From assembly GCA_945907245.1 (NCBI GenBank), contig CAMDTB010000024.1:1-45359 (forward strand): a stretch of DNA of 45,359 bases. Direction: 5' to 3'. Below, in pieces: positions 43,807 to 45,359 of the stretch (its first letter is position 1; every line of letters starts with the position of its first letter). The translations under genes were made by a program, and so were the position numbers. Source of the stretch: Rhizobium sp. Q54 (GTDB lineage Bacteria > Pseudomonadota > Alphaproteobacteria > SMXS01). The notes below the pieces were generated by a model. The model had not been told where the DNA came from and ran no database searches. It worked only from the letters and a program-made list of their open reading frames with translations.

Positions 43807-44542
43807 TGCGCCCCCCTATAATGAGGGTGAAGTTTATCGCGCATTCGAGAAAGCCATCTCCAGGGCTGCCGAGGATGGTGCCAAGGCGGCTGCCTCAAGG
43901 GCGACCAAGGCGGCTGCCTTAAAGGCGACCAGGGCGGCTCCCTTAAAGGCGCCCAAGGCGGCTCCCTTAAAGGCGACCGGCTTCAATGCGAGCGATATCA
44001 AAAATTGTCCCGAAGCCGTCAAATTATTCGGCGAATTGCTTGCGTACATGAACCGGGTCGGCACCCCCGCTTACCTCGGCGAGAGATGGGAGAAGCAGGC
44101 AGGGTCTGAGGCGGCGCGGCAAAGGCTGCGCGACGCGTTGTTGGCTATCAAACATGATGCCCCTCTGGTGATTGCTGAGGAAAAAGCGGAATTTTCCAGC
44201 ACCAGTCCGGTTTTCCCTGCCATAAAGAACGCGCGAGCACGCATAGAGGCTTTGGAGAAGATTCTATCCGCTGCCTCGCGTGCCTCTCGGTATTTCCCGC
44301 CGCTCGCTAACGGCAAACGGCTGACTGGTTGGCATTCTTACGCCGCCGCACTCGCGGACCATGCGCTGAAAATACTGGGCGCTCTCGGCATGAAGAGAGC
44401 AGGTGTTGGACATCCCACGAGCCCGGCCGTTATGTTTGTCGTTGAATTGTTTGCCCTCATGGATCCAGACCATCCACATAAAGCCGAAGCCGTCTCTAAA
44501 GAACTGAGGCGATCAAAAAAACAAAACGGACAAACCCTTTAA
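43793..44542 (+). CDS. Island protein with Ala/Lys repeats, unknown function
   Basis: Protein of 249 residues. I chose the ATG at 43793 because GGGGGGC stands 6 nt before it; it overlaps the integrase end by 14 nt. Residues about 30-61 are four repeats of an 8-residue Ala/Lys unit (ATKAAALK, ATRAAPLK, APKAAPLK), giving a strongly basic helix or linker like histone H1 tails. The rest is helical (AVKLFGELLAYMNRVGTPAY, RARIEALEKILSAASRASRY) with no enzyme motif. I do not recognise the family. It may bind DNA or RNA. Confidence 0.7.
   Translation: MAGLDAPPYNEGEVYRAFEKAISRAAEDGAKAAASRATKAAALKATRAAPLKAPKAAPLKATGFNASDIKNCPEAVKLFGELLAYMNRVGTPAYLGERWEKQAGSEAARQRLRDALLAIKHDAPLVIAEEKAEFSSTSPVFPAIKNARARIEALEKILSAASRASRYFPPLANGKRLTGWHSYAAALADHALKILGALGMKRAGVGHPTSPAVMFVVELFALMDPDHPHKAEAVSKELRRSKKQNGQTL
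43880..43975 (+). repeat. Four 24-bp tandem repeats in the coding sequence
   Basis: Units begin at 43880, 43904, 43928 and 43952; the consensus is a CCAAGGCGGCTSCCTTAAAG core. They are in frame and code for the Ala/Lys octapeptides. Such perfect-length units invite length changes by slippage. Confidence 0.85.
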
Positions 44543-44616
44543 GCGTCGGTCCGCTTCGCAGCGAATAAGAGGCCGCTAGAGTCCCAATGGTCATCAACGA
44601 ACTGTTGGGTGCTAAA

Positions 44617-44838
44617 ATGAATACGACCTCGGAAAGACTCGTTTACTCGATCAAGCAGGCCTGTGATGCCTTGTGCGTCGGGCGAACAAAACTCTATCAG
44701 CTTATAGCGGGAGGGTTTTTAGATGCCCGCGCACTCGGCGGGCGCACGGTTGTAACCGCCGACAGCTTGAACGCGTTCCTGGCGGCACTGCCACCGGCAC
44801 AGATCCGCAAGTCCGCCCGAGGCGATCATGCCGGATGA
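44617..44838 (+). CDS. AlpA/excisionase-like HTH protein
   Basis: Protein of 73 residues from the ATG at 44617 (MNTTSERLVYSIKQACDALC); an in-frame ATG at 44587 would add ten. It is a MerR-like winged HTH of the excisionase kind: YSIKQACDALCVGRTKLYQL and IAGGFLDARALGGRTVVTAD, then SLNAFLAALPPA. Such proteins guide excision of islands or activate the integrase gene. Its last 11 nt overlap a mini-ORF, and a chain of overlaps leads to the replication-like gene. Confidence 0.85.
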   Translation: MNTTSERLVYSIKQACDALCVGRTKLYQLIAGGFLDARALGGRTVVTADSLNAFLAALPPAQIRKSARGDHAG

Positions 44839-44929
44839 CAACCACGCGCTCAGCCCGTTTGCTCAGGCGGCACTTGATCTGCTCCAGTCTAGACGTACTC
44901 CCCGGCGCGTAGAGGGGAGGACGGTATAA
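44828..44929 (+). CDS. Coupled 33-residue mini-ORF
   Basis: Thirty-three residues: MPDDNHALSPFAQAALDLLQ then SRRTPRRVEGRTV. It overlaps the end of the excisionase-like gene by 11 nt, and its TAA shares the A with the next gene's ATG (TAATG). This double overlap is the main evidence. It has an acidic start, one short helix and a basic tail. No family is recognised. It could be a true peptide or a translational coupling leader. Confidence 0.5.
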   Translation: MPDDNHALSPFAQAALDLLQSRRTPRRVEGRTV

Positions 44930-45359
44930 TGGCGAAGAAGAAAAAACCTGACCACGTGGCCGACACGGGCGGCAAACCTTGGACAGGAATGCCCCACATT
45001 GTCATGGAAAGTGAGGCCTACCTGCATTTGAGCGTGGATGCACGGGCAGTATTCTTTGAGATCGTCTACAAATTCAATGGCTCCAACAACGGCAAGATCG
45101 GCATTGGTTATCGCGAGATCGCGAAGAGGCTGAACAGGAGGGGTTTTCACTTTATCGCACCCGCCATTACGGAACTGATGGAGCATGGCTTTCTCGAGCT
45201 GTCGATGGCACACAGTCGGGAGGACAAGCGTGTCAGGGAATACCGACTGACCTTCGTATCGACGGGTGCAAAGGGCCATCGCGGCAACGCCACTAATGAT
45301 TATCGTATCTGGAGGTACGACCCTGCGAAGGTCAAGCGGAAGTCGACCCGGAAAGGAAA
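44929..45359 (+). CDS. Replication-type HTH protein, 3' end outside the window
   Basis: The first 143 residues are visible and the frame is open to the end. GGGGAGG lies 9 nt before the ATG. After a basic start (MAKKKKPDHVADTGGKPWTG) comes MESEAYLHLSVDARAVFFEI, YKFNGSNNGKIGIGYREIAK and a winged helix with ITELMEHGFLEL. This layout (S-x-x-AR-x-x, the NGSNNG turn, then HTH) is found in helix-turn-helix proteins of islands and phages near replication genes. A replication initiator or regulator is likely, not proven. Confidence 0.7.
   Translation, partial: MAKKKKPDHVADTGGKPWTGMPHIVMESEAYLHLSVDARAVFFEIVYKFNGSNNGKIGIGYREIAKRLNRRGFHFIAPAITELMEHGFLELSMAHSREDKRVREYRLTFVSTGAKGHRGNATNDYRIWRYDPAKVKRKSTRKG

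Noticed and set aside
43880-43975. CRISPR-like array
   Set aside because: The units are adjacent 24-bp repeats with no spacers and lie in frame inside a gene.

Overview
The window is 45.4 kb of GC-rich DNA that looks like the chromosome of an alphaproteobacterium, outside the best-known model genera. Four things point there: a ruvX-pyrB-pyrC'-plsY-dprA-topA-rnr gene run; a pyrC' that has lost its catalytic histidines, as in rhizobia and relatives; an imuA-imuB-dnaE2 cassette; and REP-like palindromes that translate as 'HPGE.RDP...WVPAFAGMT'. I cannot name the genus.

Layout. 1-5249: SOS mutagenesis cassette imuA (5' end outside the window), imuB, dnaE2. 5309-7039: a GST-like protein, dodecin, and a GDT1-type manganese exporter behind a yybP-ykoY (Mn2+) riboswitch. 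7097-10286: isovaleryl-CoA dehydrogenase and a thiolase, separated by a poorly coding stretch with one small hypothetical gene. 10761-16642: an orphan hybrid histidine kinase, a MAPEG protein, an SDR oxidoreductase, a TetR regulator and an MDR-type reductase. 16705-19767: an Ala/Asp-rich lipoprotein and two tandem paralogous MFS transporters. 19983-22871: a small barrel-like protein, a 48-bp palindrome, a self-cleaving (S24) CI-like repressor, a divergent Cys-rich mini-protein behind operator-like repeats, and two tandem exported paralogs of unknown function.

22904-33814 is a nine-gene leftward directon (ruvX, pyrB, pyrC', plsY, dprA, topA, rnr, DUF983, MFS) with overlaps or gaps of 0-42 nt. 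It joins pyrimidine synthesis, phospholipid synthesis, DNA topology and uptake, and RNA decay. 34051-37273 is the rightward, translationally coupled gatC-gatA-gatB operon for Gln-tRNA(Gln)/Asn-tRNA(Asn) amidation. 37517-42199 carries single genes: an NTF2-like protein, a beta-CASP RNase, a GST, a Sel1 protein, a lipoprotein with a methyltransferase fold, and a DUF6524-like membrane protein.

42260-42349 is tRNA-Ser(GCU) with its own promoter. Right behind it a P4-type tyrosine integrase opens a genomic island that runs off the window end. Its visible genes are an integrase, a repeat-bearing unknown protein, an AlpA/Xis-like HTH protein, a 33-codon coupled mini-ORF and a replication-type HTH protein, with lower GC than the core.

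The least explained parts are the repressor/mini-protein/exported-paralog neighbourhood (20377-22871) and the island's left end, including helically phased repeats in front of the integrase.
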